From Parastagonospora avenae f. sp. tritici 18332-5 (taxonomy: Eukaryota > Ascomycota > Dothideomycetes > Pleosporales > Phaeosphaeriaceae), in contig JAFJTR010000051.1 of NCBI GenBank assembly GCA_022559985.1, positions 174,542-238,541 on the forward strand: a stretch of DNA of 64,000 nucleotides, read 5' to 3'. Numbering within the stretch: the stretch's first letter is position 1; each line of letters starts with the position of its first letter. The notes under the pieces were generated by a model. The model ran no database searches. It saw only the letters and a list, made by a program, of their open reading frames with translations, and was not told where the DNA came from. A program made the position numbers and the translations under genes. This document shows positions 1 to 10,781 of this stretch, piece after piece.

Positions 1-510
1 TACGAGGTGAGAATAGCAGACCAATTTCTGGGACGGTCAGTGTTGCTCACACATATCAGAAAAGAGTTCCGTAAATACCTTGATGTTGGCAAGAAGGACT
101 TTGGAACCATCGAGTACCTTCTCCGAAGAGGCCGGAACCAACTCGAGGCATATCGCGACCCTGGCATTCGGGACATCCACGGTTGAACGTGAGCTCATCG
201 TCGTAAGAGCCTGGATGTGACCTAAACTTAAAGCACGAGTTCAACGCAATACATGATCATCTGGTCGAGCCGCGCCATCGATATTCGCACAGAAGGTTCC
301 CAAGACTTCATCGCAACACTGTGCCAAATGCCTTGCATTGTGATTGGATGTCACAGCCGTCATACTTTGCGGGCACTGTTCGATCAGGAGACCTTGCCGC
401 CGTCTGACGTCAAACATCGTGGCCTGTAAGCTCACCGAAGTTTCGCCGAACTTCCTCAATATTCGACAGTTTCCATGACGAGATATCACGACAACACTCT
501 GGCAACATCA
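1..510. other. Left edge, no gene supported
   Basis: Two short minus-strand open frames lie here (56-244 and 241-489). I could not join them with a convincing intron or match them to a family. The stretch may hold the 3' end of a gene outside the window or plain intergenic sequence. Confidence 0.4.
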
Positions 511-516
511 CGATAC

Positions 517-568
517 TTCGAGAAGCACATTCCTACGCGTCTCGGGCCCCCTCACGATGCTTCTCGAA
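517..568 (+). promoter_or_regulatory. Two heat-shock elements upstream of Hsp20 gene
   Basis: TTC-GA-GAA lies at 517-524, followed by a further TTC in phase at about 530-532, and TTC-TC-GAA lies at 561-568. These match the inverted nTTCnnGAAn units bound by heat-shock factor. They sit just upstream of a TATA box and the small heat-shock gene, so Hsf1 control is the natural reading. Confidence 0.75.
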
Positions 569-582
569 TCTCATCTCTTCAG

Positions 583-590
583 TATATAAA
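583..590 (+). promoter_or_regulatory. TATA box of Hsp20 gene
   Basis: The octamer TATATAAA lies 56 bases before the first ATG and 15 bases after the second heat-shock element. With usual spacing, transcription would start near 615-630, leaving a very short leader before the ATG at 646. Confidence 0.65.
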
Positions 591-645
591 CCTCTTGACC
601 CTCCCGCCAAAGTCCATCAGCAGAACATAGCAGATCAAAACATCC

Positions 646-1329
646 ATGCAAGCAGTCCGCACAACAACTAGACGCATTCCACAACACCTCAACCGCATCA
701 GCAAACCAATCACCACACGCACACTGTCCACATCGCCAAACACAATGTCTCTCTTCCCACGCTTCACGCAAGAATTCGCGCCCATCTTCCGTCTCTTCGA
801 CGAATACGACCGCCAAGCCTTCCGCGACCTGGACCGCCAATTCAAAAACGTGCGCTCCTTCACGCCCAAATTCGACGTTAAAGAGACCAAGGAAATCTAC
901 GAACTCCACGGCGAACTCCCCGGCATCGAGCAAAAGGACATCAACATCGAGTGGACCGACAACAACACGCTGTCCATCTCCGGGCGCCACGAGCACCGCC
1001 GCGAAGAGGGCGAGCGGCCTCAGGACTTCATCGAGGGCGCAGAGGAACAGAAGAAAATTGATTCCGCACACCAGCCGCGCGTCGAGGATGAGAGTGCTGA
1101 GACGGGCGTGACCACAACTTCTGGACAGAAAGATGTCGGCAAGCAGAACGATGCCGAGAAGCCTAGGTATTGGGTTAGTGAACGCAGTGTGGGCGAATTC
1201 CACCGCTCGTTTGCGTTCCCGGCGCGTGTGGATCAGGATGGCGTCAAAGCTAGTCTCAAGAATGGCATCTTGAGCGTCGTGGTGCCTAAGCAGAGTGCAC
1301 CGCAGGCGAGGAAGATCAACATAGAGTAG
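646..1329 (+). CDS. Small heat-shock protein, Hsp20/alpha-crystallin family
   Basis: ATP-independent holdase chaperone of the fungal Hsp30/Hsp20 type, a single exon of 227 residues. The alpha-crystallin domain begins near residue 75 (KFDVKETKEIYELHGELPG) and ends with the typical LKNGILSVVVPK strand near residue 215. As in other fungal Hsp30 proteins the domain is split by a long charged insert (about residues 123-175). The first 33 residues are basic, rich in Ser/Thr and lack acidic residues, like a mitochondrial presequence. A second ATG at 745 (MSLFPRF) is where most family members start and has a better context (A at -3, against T at -3 for the first). Heat-shock elements and a TATA box precede it. 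The family is certain; which start is used, and thus location, is open. Confidence 0.93.
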   Translation: MQAVRTTTRRIPQHLNRISKPITTRTLSTSPNTMSLFPRFTQEFAPIFRLFDEYDRQAFRDLDRQFKNVRSFTPKFDVKETKEIYELHGELPGIEQKDINIEWTDNNTLSISGRHEHRREEGERPQDFIEGAEEQKKIDSAHQPRVEDESAETGVTTTSGQKDVGKQNDAEKPRYWVSERSVGEFHRSFAFPARVDQDGVKASLKNGILSVVVPKQSAPQARKINIE

Positions 1330-1692
1330 ATTAGGGAAGACTTGGATGACGATGATTTGCAATCGACGGTCTGAAGGCATGAGATGTATAATGGTTTCAC
1401 TCCTTTGAGCATAGCGTTGGCACTTGTTGGAGTTGGATGGGATTTGGACGTTCCTTTGTAACTGGTAGCAATGATCGAATGGTTCAATTAAAGATTTATC
1501 TCTTTTGCGTGACACTGTGGTGCATGCATGTCTTTGACAAATCGATTGTACGATGCGGTATGTAACATCTATTCAAGATTTATCTATCCCATTGTATCTG
1601 AGTCTGCAAACACATCCTCAGCTGTGAAGCAGCCAATCATCTTTTCCCGTCTATGTCTTCCCAGCATCTTCTCGCTCTTGCTTTTTACGTGG

Positions 1693-2855
1693 CTAATCCC
1701 CTGTCCTCGAGTTCTCAATCTTGGTGACAATCAAATCACTCGCGCCAATCTCCGTCAACTTGTCCATGGCAATCGCAATCTCCTTCCTCAGCACCATAGC
1801 CTGGACCGCGACCCAGCCATCTTCCTCGAGAGCGTTGACGGTCGGCGCGCGTCGGCCAGGTGTGATTTTGCGGGCGGCGTCGAGTTTCGAGCGCTCGACG
1901 TTGTATGTGCAGAGGACGTATTTTTGCGCGGCTGGTAGTATTTGTCAGATAGTGTTCTTCATGAAGCTTCAAAGAAGGCAGGAGACTTACTGATGACACC
2001 CTTTATCCTAGCAGTAATCAGATCGACGAGCTTGGGGTCAGACGCGTGTTTCGACTTGATGAGAATCGCGCTGGACGACACGACCGTCGAGATAGCCTTG
2101 AGGCCCGCAGCGCGCATCGTTTCTCCCGACTCGACGAGATCGACGATGCCATCTGCGACACCTAGCGCACAAGCAGCTTCAACACTTCCGCCGACGTATT
2201 TGATGATGGTCTTTAGCTTCGCCTTGCCATCAGACGTGCCGTTGGTAGCTCCGCCTGCCTGCTCAGCTTCCAGTTTCCTAAAGTACTCCTCGGCAAGGTT
2301 TGTGAAGCTTGTGACGACGTTCTTTCCGATTAGGTCCTCTGGCTTGCCTAGGCTGCCTTTTGCGGGGACTTGGACTTGCAGCGCGCACTTGCCGAAGTCG
2401 AGATCAAGGACTTCTTCGACGCCTGTGGTGGCTGTGGGCGGGACCACGCACTCATGCTCGGCGACCTGGTCGCGGCCAGTTATGCCTAGATCGACCCGTC
2501 CTTCGCCAACGAATGTGGGGATGTCTGCGGCGGGCAGGAAGACGAGCGCAAGCGGGAGGTTCTTGACGAGCGCGATGTCGAGGCGGGAGTGGCGGTTGAA
2601 CTGGATGTCTGAGCCGGAGAGGAGGTCAAGACATGCTTGGTGGAGCCGGCCCTCTGTCGCAGGAATCAGCTATGGTCTTGTTATCTTCGTTTTGGTGAAG
2701 CTTCACATACTCTTGGGCACGGCGAATAGCAACCGGTCATTCAAACTATGGCCCAGAATGTCAGTCAAAGCCGGGAGACTCCTGCTGCCCTGGCGCGGTC
2801 TAGTATCTCCGCCGCAAGCGCCATTCGTACCATTCGCGTCTTGGATAGAACCCAT
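1693..2855 (-). CDS. HIS1: ATP phosphoribosyltransferase (histidine biosynthesis)
   Basis: First enzyme of histidine synthesis: it condenses ATP and PRPP to phosphoribosyl-ATP and is feedback-inhibited by histidine in yeast. Exons are 2711-2855, 1991-2653 and 1693-1931, with introns 2654-2710 and 1932-1990, giving 348 residues. Joining the exons restores the conserved LLFAVPKKGRL, LALVFLPAADIPTFVGEG, VTSFTNLAEEYF, VADGIVDLVESGETMRAAGL (PRPP-binding loop) and TPGRRAPTVN, which match yeast His1 closely. It is the long form with the C-terminal regulatory ACT-like domain. The start at 2855 (MGSIQDANG) is chosen because it is followed by the conserved DRLLFAVPK after about 40 variable residues; an upstream in-frame ATG at 2924 would add a hydrophobic stretch not expected in the family. 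It is convergent with the Hsp20 gene. Confidence 0.96.
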
Positions 2856-2924
2856 GGCGACACAAGTAAGTAGGGAGTAGTACAACAAGAAGATACGTTC
2901 AAAAGGCAAGAGCGGGGATTTCAA

Positions 2925-4503
2925 ACGTACGAATTGACAAGATCCATGGCTTATATGCTAGCACGCAAGTCCGGGGTATGACAGTACTGCAAACGCGTGG
3001 TGCAGCGACCCGTTGGCAAGGTTTTAACGATCTTGTCCGTGGACAGATGCAAGTGCCGAACCTAGTCGCTCCAATTGGTCGCCTGGCGCGTACAGTGGAG
3101 GACGGCCTATATAGCGACTGCAGGGTGATGTGGATTGCAGGTGGGTTTCGTGTGTCGTTTCGTCGTGTACAACTTTATGCGCGAGCAGATAACTTAGAAG
3201 GCAGAGGCGCGTTTTTTTACACTGGCTTACCACAGGTGACTCAGGAGGGGTAGTGGCGCACGTGTGATGAGCCGATGGCTATCGGGCTTTGTAGAAAATT
3301 GTAGATACTGCAGCGGAGCGGACCCGTAGATTGGAATTGGTGTGCAATTGACACGGCTAGCAAGGCACAGCGTTCTTGTTGTTGCTTGTATTAATTCCGA
3401 TATGCGGCCTCGACTTTTGGGGCATGACGTTCAGACATGCCCCGCCATCCCACTTCACGACCTGCAAGGGCGAGCCAACAACACTTGAGACAACGAGGTT
3501 ACATAACGCCTCCAGGCGCTCGCTGTTCTTGGCATGTGCAGGGAAGATACACCTTCAGAGTCTCCAAGAAATCATCAACAATGTCTACTTTAACATACAT
3601 GCTCGGTAAGAGTGATGTACGTGTGGATAATGGTGGTGTGAAGGTCACCAAGGAGATTCTTCCGCTGCCCTGTTATCAAGTAGCCTACATGATGTGACGT
3701 ACGATTACTCAACGTAGTTCGCCTTTGCCTAGAGCTGCTTATGCCCTTGACGGCAGATCCTGTCTTCCTTCACTGTCAGTCTATGGAGCCACAATGCGCG
3801 TTGAAGAAATCGATTTACTGCTATGCACATTCCACTCACTAGTACCCTGAAGCCGCCCATCGATCTCGTCGGAGAAATAGCCGCAACCAGCGCCCTGATC
3901 CACGAGCAGGCACATATTCTGTTAGCAGTAGCTTCAGCCACGTGAACAAAAACACGGTCGAAGTTCAAATATCTTTCTGCTTTCACAGCTCATTACTATA
4001 TGTACAATCTCACGAGTACGATGCACCGACAATGCAGTCCAAACCCACCTCTTCTCGCCGAGAACGCCAGTCGTAATTACAGTCCAAGCGACAAAGGAAG
4101 AAAGAGCCAAATGCTCGAATGCTAAATAGGGTGTATAGAAAAGAATAAGCGCTTGAAGACTGGTTTCTGAACCCCAGCATCGACCCGGTGCTACGACATA
4201 CGAAAACCACGAGAATGCTTGCCTAGCTTATGCAGGAACCTCAACAAGGGTATCAGGTAGGTGACGCACGCGTAACCACAGGCTAGTGTACCAAAACAAA
4301 GCAAGAAAATCCTCGCGTCAATAACAGTCGTCTTCGCTCAACTCCTCTTCTGCTATCAATGAGGCGTACTTTCTTTTTTTCGATGAAAACGGCACGCGTT
4401 CCAACCCGGCTGCACATACGACGCGATATACCTGCGACGTACGCGAAACCAGATTGCCTCCGCTCGTTTTCCGCTGCACCGCGGGTTGCTGCTCGAGGTT
4501 CAA
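2925..4503. other. Long intergenic stretch, no gene seen
   Basis: About 1.6 kb between HIS1 and the CSI2-like gene. Open frames are short (under about 90 codons) on both strands, lack recognisable motifs and could not be linked by splice sites. It probably holds the HIS1 promoter and the 3' untranslated region of the CSI2-like gene. Confidence 0.5.
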
Positions 4504-5676
4504 CTAGAATCTCTCTCTTGGACCAGCTCCGTGGTTTTCAAACAGATCCTCCAGATATGCGCTCGGTGCTCGGCCACCAGCTACGGCCGTCCCGCCTGGA
4601 GCGTTGAGCGACAGATGGCTCGCGCTGTCAAGGTTGCCATGGCCGTATACGCCGCTGCTGGTGTCCCGTGGTTGACCGAGGGTTGCAGAACTGTTGCGGT
4701 TGTACATTGACACTCCGTCTCGTGATTGAGGCGGGCGGGCATATGATCCCCGCGCTCCCATCGATGGCGAGTCAGGTGGTGAGACGGCAGATCGGTGGCT
4801 GAAGCGGTTCCCAGGCATGGCCAAATTGTTTGCGGAAAGATTTTGCTGGCCCCCAACGTAAGTGGTCGGCGAGCCTTGAGCAGGTGCAGCGTTGCCAGTC
4901 GCGTAGTAGCCTGCGGGGAGGTAGGTTGACGAGCGGTTGTTCGAGTTTTGCACACCAGCCGCACCGCCTGCTGTTGGAGAGAAGAAGAGCGAAGAGGCCG
5001 ATTTGCCAGGGGCTTCGACGACAGTTGTTCGTTTCGAGGCTTTCGAGGTGCCGATAGGGGCGGCGTTCAAGTGGTCGAGAGACATGGTCGAGTTGGCGCC
5101 CACAACGTTGTACATTCCCCGCTTCTTCCCTGGCACTGCTGACATTGCCTTCAAGTCAGACATGTTCTGAGTCCTCGCGGCGCGCTCCACGGAGCGATGT
5201 AGGGACCAGGCTACGAGCCCACGCCATGCGAGCACCGCAGCCGCGAAGAAGGCAAGAATCGCGCCGACGCAGATAAAGACGGTGCCATCGGGAAGATCAG
5301 ACTTTTGCATGAAGGCAGCTCCCGCTGTGTCCGGAACCTTCATGTCGGGGATACCAACACCGGCGAGGGTCGGGAGTGCGGATAGCCTGACGCCATTGCC
5401 AGGCTGGGTAACAGTTGGGAAATCGCTGTTGGAGGTCTGGCTTGCAGCGGCACTACTGGGCGGTGCTGCCGATGTCTCTGGAGCTGCAGAGGATGTCGCC
5501 GGCGCGCTTGATTCCGGGGGCGCGCTCGACGCTGCGTCTGACGGGGCACTTGGTGCAGCGGTCGACAGGGTCGGCAACCCGTTCCCGCCGTTATTGTTGT
5601 TGTTGTTGTTGCCTTGCGCAAGAATGGTAGGCGCGATGGCGAACAGCAGCCCCACGAGGCTTACTGAGGGGCGCAT
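4504..5676 (-). CDS. CSI2-like single-pass membrane protein
   Basis: A single exon of 390 residues. It has a signal peptide (MRPSVSLVGLLFAIAPTILA), a poly-Asn run, and a Ser/Ala/Pro-rich ectodomain to about residue 100. A conserved block follows, containing LPTLAGVGIPDMKVPDTAG and FMQKSDLPDGTVF. One transmembrane helix spans about residues 132-158, ending WRGLVAWSLHRSV, and then comes a disordered cytoplasmic tail of about 230 residues rich in Ser, Gly and Asn. The block around the helix resembles yeast Csi2 (linked to chitin synthesis) and related fungal cell-surface proteins; this match is from memory and moderate. The Ser-rich outer part is probably O-mannosylated. A cell-wall sensor or septum role is inference. 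Confidence 0.7.
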   Translation of the reverse strand: MRPSVSLVGLLFAIAPTILAQGNNNNNNNGGNGLPTLSTAAPSAPSDAASSAPPESSAPATSSAAPETSAAPPSSAAASQTSNSDFPTVTQPGNGVRLSALPTLAGVGIPDMKVPDTAGAAFMQKSDLPDGTVFICVGAILAFFAAAVLAWRGLVAWSLHRSVERAARTQNMSDLKAMSAVPGKKRGMYNVVGANSTMSLDHLNAAPIGTSKASKRTTVVEAPGKSASSLFFSPTAGGAAGVQNSNNRSSTYLPAGYYATGNAAPAQGSPTTYVGGQQNLSANNLAMPGNRFSHRSAVSPPDSPSMGARGSYARPPQSRDGVSMYNRNSSATLGQPRDTSSGVYGHGNLDSASHLSLNAPGGTAVAGGRAPSAYLEDLFENHGAGPRERF

Positions 5677-6376
5677 GTTGAAGGTTGTTGTGAAGGAAAG
5701 TCGGACCGAGCGGTCGTGGTACAGTGAGATGAGGTCGACGGGAGTAGGGATAAAGGGTTGTCCGCGAAATAGGGATCGGAGGCTAGCGGCGCGAGGAGAT
5801 GAAGGAAAAGACGACTGGAGCAGGCAGGACGGGATCGTGGAGTGAAACGAGTGACAAACACCTCGGAGGTGGGGAGTAGGCTGCGTGAAGCAGGTTGTGG
5901 GTGAGAAGACGGGGCTCCAGGGGGGCGCAGTGCTCAGCGAGGGTCTGCTGGGCGACGAAGTTTGAGCGCCGGGCTGGCGTGCGGCAAGATGGCCCGCCTA
6001 AAGCAGCGATTGGAATGCCGAGTTTGGCGACCAGGGGATCAATAGTGGTAATACCGGAAACAATGCGACAGACACCTTGCGATTACTGAAGCATGTGCAT
6101 CGTGAAACAGAAAGACGGTCCAGGATTCATACAGAACCACAACAAGGCCCCGTCACTCGATATGCAGGTGCACTCAATGCTGTCAGTTCCTGCCGCATGT
6201 GGCCTTCCCTGATCTATTCCTGGCCGCGCGCGCCACTCGTTTCTCCGTGCTAGTCTCTGCTCGGTCCCGGTTCGCTCTGACTCCGATCGAACTCTTGGCA
6301 TTGGAGCGCTCCACCAAAAAGTTTAAGGTTCACTATCGATACTGGCACATCGCATTGACACCACCACGCTGCCATC
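5677..6376. other. Intergenic region between divergent genes
   Basis: About 700 bases separate the starts of the CSI2-like gene (minus) and FCF1 (plus), so this holds both promoters. No coding frame with motifs was found. Confidence 0.5.
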
Positions 6377-7134
6377 ATGGGTGTCCAGAAGAAGACGCGC
6401 AAGTTTGCGCAAGTGAAGAGGGTCATTGGTAGGGCGGCATGCTGCTATTGATATCATTCACAGCTAACCACCACAGGCCAACGCGATGCTCGACTGTATG
6501 CGACGATGCGCCCGCCCACGAACAAACTGTCACGCTGACGCAGTAAACAGAAAGAAGAACCAGATGGCCGGCGAGATCGAAGCCGAGAAGAAGAAGCAAG
6601 AATCCCAAGCCAAGCGAGAGATGTACGTCTGCAGTCCACCATCCACAACCTCACAGCGCCAGCAACGAAGAACTAACACCCTCCAGCCCACAAGTCTCCT
6701 CCGCCCTCTTCTTCCAAGCCAACACTGCCCTCGGGCCCCCTTACTCCGTCCTCGTCGACACAAATTTCCTCTCGCACACCGTCCACGCCAAGCTCGAGCT
6801 GGACAAGGCCCTCATGGACCTGCTCTACGCAAAAGCCACGCCCATCATAACCACCTGCGTCATGGCCGAGCTGGAGAAACTCGGCCCCAAGTACCGAATT
6901 GCGCTGCGCATTGCGCGTGACGAGCGCTGGGAGCGCCTCAAGTGCGACCACAAGGGCACGTATGCCGACGACTGTATCGTGGAGCGCGTAATGAAGCATC
7001 GCATCTATCTGGTGGCGACGAATGATAGGGATTTGAAGAGGCGGATTCGCAAGATTCCCGGTGTGCCGATTGTTAGTGTTGCGAAGGGCAAATACGTTAT
7101 TGAGAGGTTACCAGACGCGCCTGATAGCCGATGA
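6377..7134 (+). CDS. FCF1: rRNA-processing protein Fcf1 (PIN domain)
   Basis: Nucleolar PIN-domain protein of the small-subunit processome, needed for early cleavages that lead to 18S rRNA. Four exons: 6377-6428, 6477-6495, 6551-6622 and 6687-7134 (introns of 48, 55 and 64 nt), giving 196 residues. Splicing yields the conserved start MGVQKKTRKFAQVKRVIGQR, the PPYSVLVDTNFLSHTV motif with the first catalytic-type Asp, then VMAELEKLGPKYRIAL, HKGTYADDCIVERV and LVATNDRDLKRRIRKIPG. All PIN acidic residues appear present. The length equals that of yeast Fcf1 (189). The second exon is only 19 nt, so automatic gene finders may miss it. Confidence 0.96.
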
Positions 7135-7323
7135 GCAGTGCAGAGGATGAGACACAATTTTCATGCATAGCGAGGCGTTCCGGCTGGGGAAAATTTGGCA
7201 TAGATCTAGGTTAGCTTGATCTAAAGTTACATGTATCAAAATGGGCTATGCTTAGACACATGATGTCGTAATGCATTGTCATTTATTCGTACACCGTGAT
7301 CGCTCGAAATTCGTTATCTAGTT

Positions 7324-9731
7324 CTACAAGCCGCTCAAACCGTCAAGCAGAGCAGTCAATCCTCCAACACCCATCAAAACACCTGCAGCCTTGCTCTTAT
7401 TGTGGCTCCTCTTCTTCGAATCTGTAGAGTATCTGCTCCTCGACTTTGACCTGCGCCTCCGCCTATCCTTTCCACTATCTGAATCCGACGTGGTGAAATC
7501 ATCATCATACCTCGACTTGGCCTTCGGTTTCAGATACGTCTGTCTCAGTGGTGACTGTGGTACTTGCAAGTTATGCGGCTGAAAATATGGCGGCACGGCT
7601 GGGTTGTTGAATGATGCATTTGGTGGGTATCCGTGTGGGGAGTTGTACATCTGTCCCGAATACGGAGCTTGCTGTACATGAGGCGAGTACGCTCCATGTG
7701 GCACGGAGCCTGAGTAGTTCCCATTTGGCATGGGAATGTGTAAATTTGATGCGTGTGGGTTGGGTCCATGTTGATACCCAGGGCCTGGCATCGACAACGA
7801 GCGATCCATCGGAGGCAGTGGTGGAATGCGCATCGAATTTGTGTTCCGTCCGGGTTGTGGATGAGTTTTACTAGGCAAGGGAGTGCGGTCGCGATCCATG
7901 TCGTTTGCGCGACTGACCTTCACTGGTGGTGGAGGCGGTCGATTAAATGATGAACGCCTGACCTGAGGAGCCGGAGATGGAGGCTTCTTTTGTCGGTACA
8001 TCTCCACTGTGCGTTCGACAAGCTGCTTGACCTGCTCGAATTGTAAAGGCCGTTCAATACAGAAGCACGTCTCAAACTTGGTGCGTCTCCCATCTTCCTT
8101 GTCCTTCTGAACCTGTGTCACGCGATACCCAGCTTCTTGAATTGCTTCTTTGCACACCCAGCTCGCCATGATTTCGGTCCAGCTATTCCTCTCCTGGAAT
8201 GCAGCTGAGGGAGACTGGTCGTTGTTGGATTCCACAATTTTACCATCAATATACTTCCAGTAATGCTTTCGTGTACATAGTTGCCAAGGAATCTCCAGAT
8301 CTATATCCTCGTCTTCCTCCTGCGCTTCTATTGCGGCTGCAGCTTCGACTGGTAAGCTAGTTATACTCGATTGTGGCGAATTATTCTCTTCGGTAGATCC
8401 AGCCAGGCTATGTCGTGAAGTTCGAGGAGATGCAGCTGGTGATAATGGAGCCGTTGGTCCGTACTTGGTGTCTCGTACTGGGCGAGGGAAGTTGTCGGGC
8501 TCGCTGAACAATGGCTGTGTCGTTTTAGAACTTGTACCAGCAAGATTATGCCGCTGCTCGTGGTCCTCCTCCTCATCCGATTCCACCATTGGCTGTTGTG
8601 ATTCTCTCTGTTGATTCCGGGTCTGTTGCTCAGCCTCTCTCAAGCGAGCCTCAAGCTGCGGTAGGCATGTCCATCTCTCCAGCATGCGATCAATATGTGA
8701 TGGACTACTGTTGTGGATGTTCGATACCCATTGCGACGGGTTAGATGCCGACTTGTCTAGGCTTACAAGTTGTCGATCTTGATATCGATAAAGGGTGGTC
8801 GGATTGGGTGTGTCTTCTTGTTTGGCAGCGACAAGACTTAACGAGCTGTCTGTCTCCATCAATAATAGAGAGGCTGCTGACGAGAGATGTTCATAGGTAC
8901 TCGACGCAGTCAAAATAAAGATCTGCTGTTCCGTCACAAGGGTTTCAAGTTGCAGCCGCTCATTAGTCACAGCCCTCTCCGCTTGCTGTGGCGATATTGT
9001 TGGGCGGTACCTGTCACGATGTTAGAATTCAATGTTGACGATAATCAGAGCACTTCAGTCTGAGCACTGGGACATCGGAAATACGAGACAATGGAGTGGA
9101 ACATACTTGGACCAAATTATACTCTGTGCTGTGAACAGAGTCTGGAGAAGAACCGAAAGAGTGGCTCTCAGCGCTTCCAGATGGGAGACGAGGTATACGA
9201 GCCTCGTCGCTTGGGGAGAGTCTGAGTGTCCGAGCCCATGATCGTGTGATTTTGCTTCCGATTTGCCGTAATGCTCCTCGAATAAGATGGCAGAGAATGA
9301 TTCGATCTCGGACGATATGGTACGAGACTGATCAATCAAATCTCCCAGAGTTTCGATGGCCTGTATGTCTTGTCAGCCAAAGTCATGGATTAATGTGTCG
9401 TTATGGAAAATGGACAAGAGCCCAAACAACGTCCAATCAAGGTGAAAATTTTGGGACAGCAGCACAGAGAGCTAGTAGGCATGGAGAGTGTGGCGGTGCA
9501 TTGCATGGAATCGAAATGTCGACATACCTCAGAAGACGGCAAACGATCGTCCTCCTTGATGATCGTCCCGATCTGCTTCAGCGTTGAAGCAAAATTATTG
9601 ATTGTGCTTGCTGCCTTGATGAGGTCCCTCGCAGCCTCGTTATGTGACGAGGCAGCGACTCGGTATAATTGAAGGGAAATGCCGGAGCTCCGTGCCACTG
9701 CTGGCAATATGGCTTCGAGTACTGCCATCAT
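7324..9731 (-). CDS. Protein with STAND-type helical N-terminal domain, disordered C-half
   Basis: Exons are 9528-9731, 9107-9360 and 7324-9010 (introns 9361-9527 and 9011-9106), giving 714 residues. The first ~150 residues form helices resembling the fungal N-terminal domain found in front of NACHT/STAND receptors (LEAILPAVARSSGISLQLYR, then AARDLIKAASTINNFASTLK and LIDQSRTISSEIESFS). No P-loop NTPase or repeat domain follows. Instead there is a coiled-coil part, a short conserved-looking block with WKYIDGKIVES and ASWVCKEAIQEAGYRV, a Pro/Gly/His-rich disordered region, an Arg/Ser-rich patch, and a small hydrophobic end (AAGVLMGVGGLTALLDGLSGL minus its first residue). Many fungi have such proteins of unknown role. 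A link to heterokaryon incompatibility or immunity is only inference. Start is ATG at 9731 or the adjacent one at 9728. Confidence 0.72.
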
Positions 9732-10781
9732 TTTCGCGTACCAGATCTCAGGATAGCATTGAGGAAGGATTGAAGTGGAGATATGGGGAAATTACCCGAA
9801 AAGTATCGAAATCTACCATGTGTGTTCTACTGCCGATGTGAGGTCATGGCGCATTCCATGCAGGGGCAACGTCGACCGGGACCCCAGAAGCGGAGATCGT
9901 CACGCTACGATTGGGTAAACCCAGGAGTCAGCATGCAGCGAAGCGAACTGTTTGTCGTCTAGGTTGAACGGTAGGCTCGGCGAAGTTGCTCGGATGCAGG
10001 TGGCAGGTACGGGTGAGGCGGTGCTGCAATGTTGCAATGAACCAATGTATCTGATCAAACTCTGCGCCAGCTCGTCCTTCGTTGCCTGACAACTACCCGC
10101 TTCGTCAATAGTTGAACAGGAACATTGAACGTGCTGCTGCTACGTTCAGAGTGTCTCTTCTGGAGCTAGCGATCGTTGTCATGAAGATTCCATGCGAGGG
10201 TCCATTGTGGCGGGCTAAGGAGGGCGCCAATGGTGTGGCACACATGACGCCGGGTATTGCGGACGAAGTTGGCCACCTGATGGTGTTGAGGCTCAAGCTG
10301 ACCAGCCCACAGCGCTTTGTTAGGTAAATCAGCCTAGGGCAGTGCTCGTATGGCGTGCGATGCCAGAGGTCCGGTGAGGAATTAAAGTCTGAGGGAGAAG
10401 GTGTAATAATCTCCCCGAATCGCTGGCGCCGGAGCTGATTGTGTTCAAATACAGTCATGGGCACATCTAACTGCGGAGACTGGATGAGCGTATCATGGTT
10501 TGAGTATGTTTGTTGGTGTTGGAAGTGTGCGACGCGAGATCCGGTGGCCAAGAACAGATACCGGACGATTTGGGCAGCGACCACCCTACTGGGAAATGCA
10601 CAGATGATCTAGGCAACCGCATCAAATGCTTTGGGTAGATAGATGAGATGTTCATGTATGCTTTGTAATGGTACAGCGAAGCTCGCCATGTAAGGACACC
10701 CAACACCATGCAATGCAAACCCCGCCATCCCTGGTCGTCTTATACACATAAGCCTACATGCAATGTACAGCAATGCTCTAC
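9732..10781. other. Intergenic stretch, no gene supported
   Basis: About 1 kb upstream of the STAND-like gene and downstream of the mS42 gene. A 159-codon minus frame at 10105-10584 has no motif, no neighbouring exon and a composition unlike the nearby proteins, so it is not called. Confidence 0.5.

Noticed and set aside
1..489. Two minus-strand frames at the left edge
   Set aside because: Could be exons of a gene, but no splice pair or family match could be made.
571..1515. 314-codon minus-strand frame
   Set aside because: It is antisense to the Hsp20 gene, whose family match, promoter and heat-shock elements are on the plus strand.
10105..10584. 159-codon minus-strand frame
   Set aside because: No motif, no joinable exon, composition unlike neighbours.
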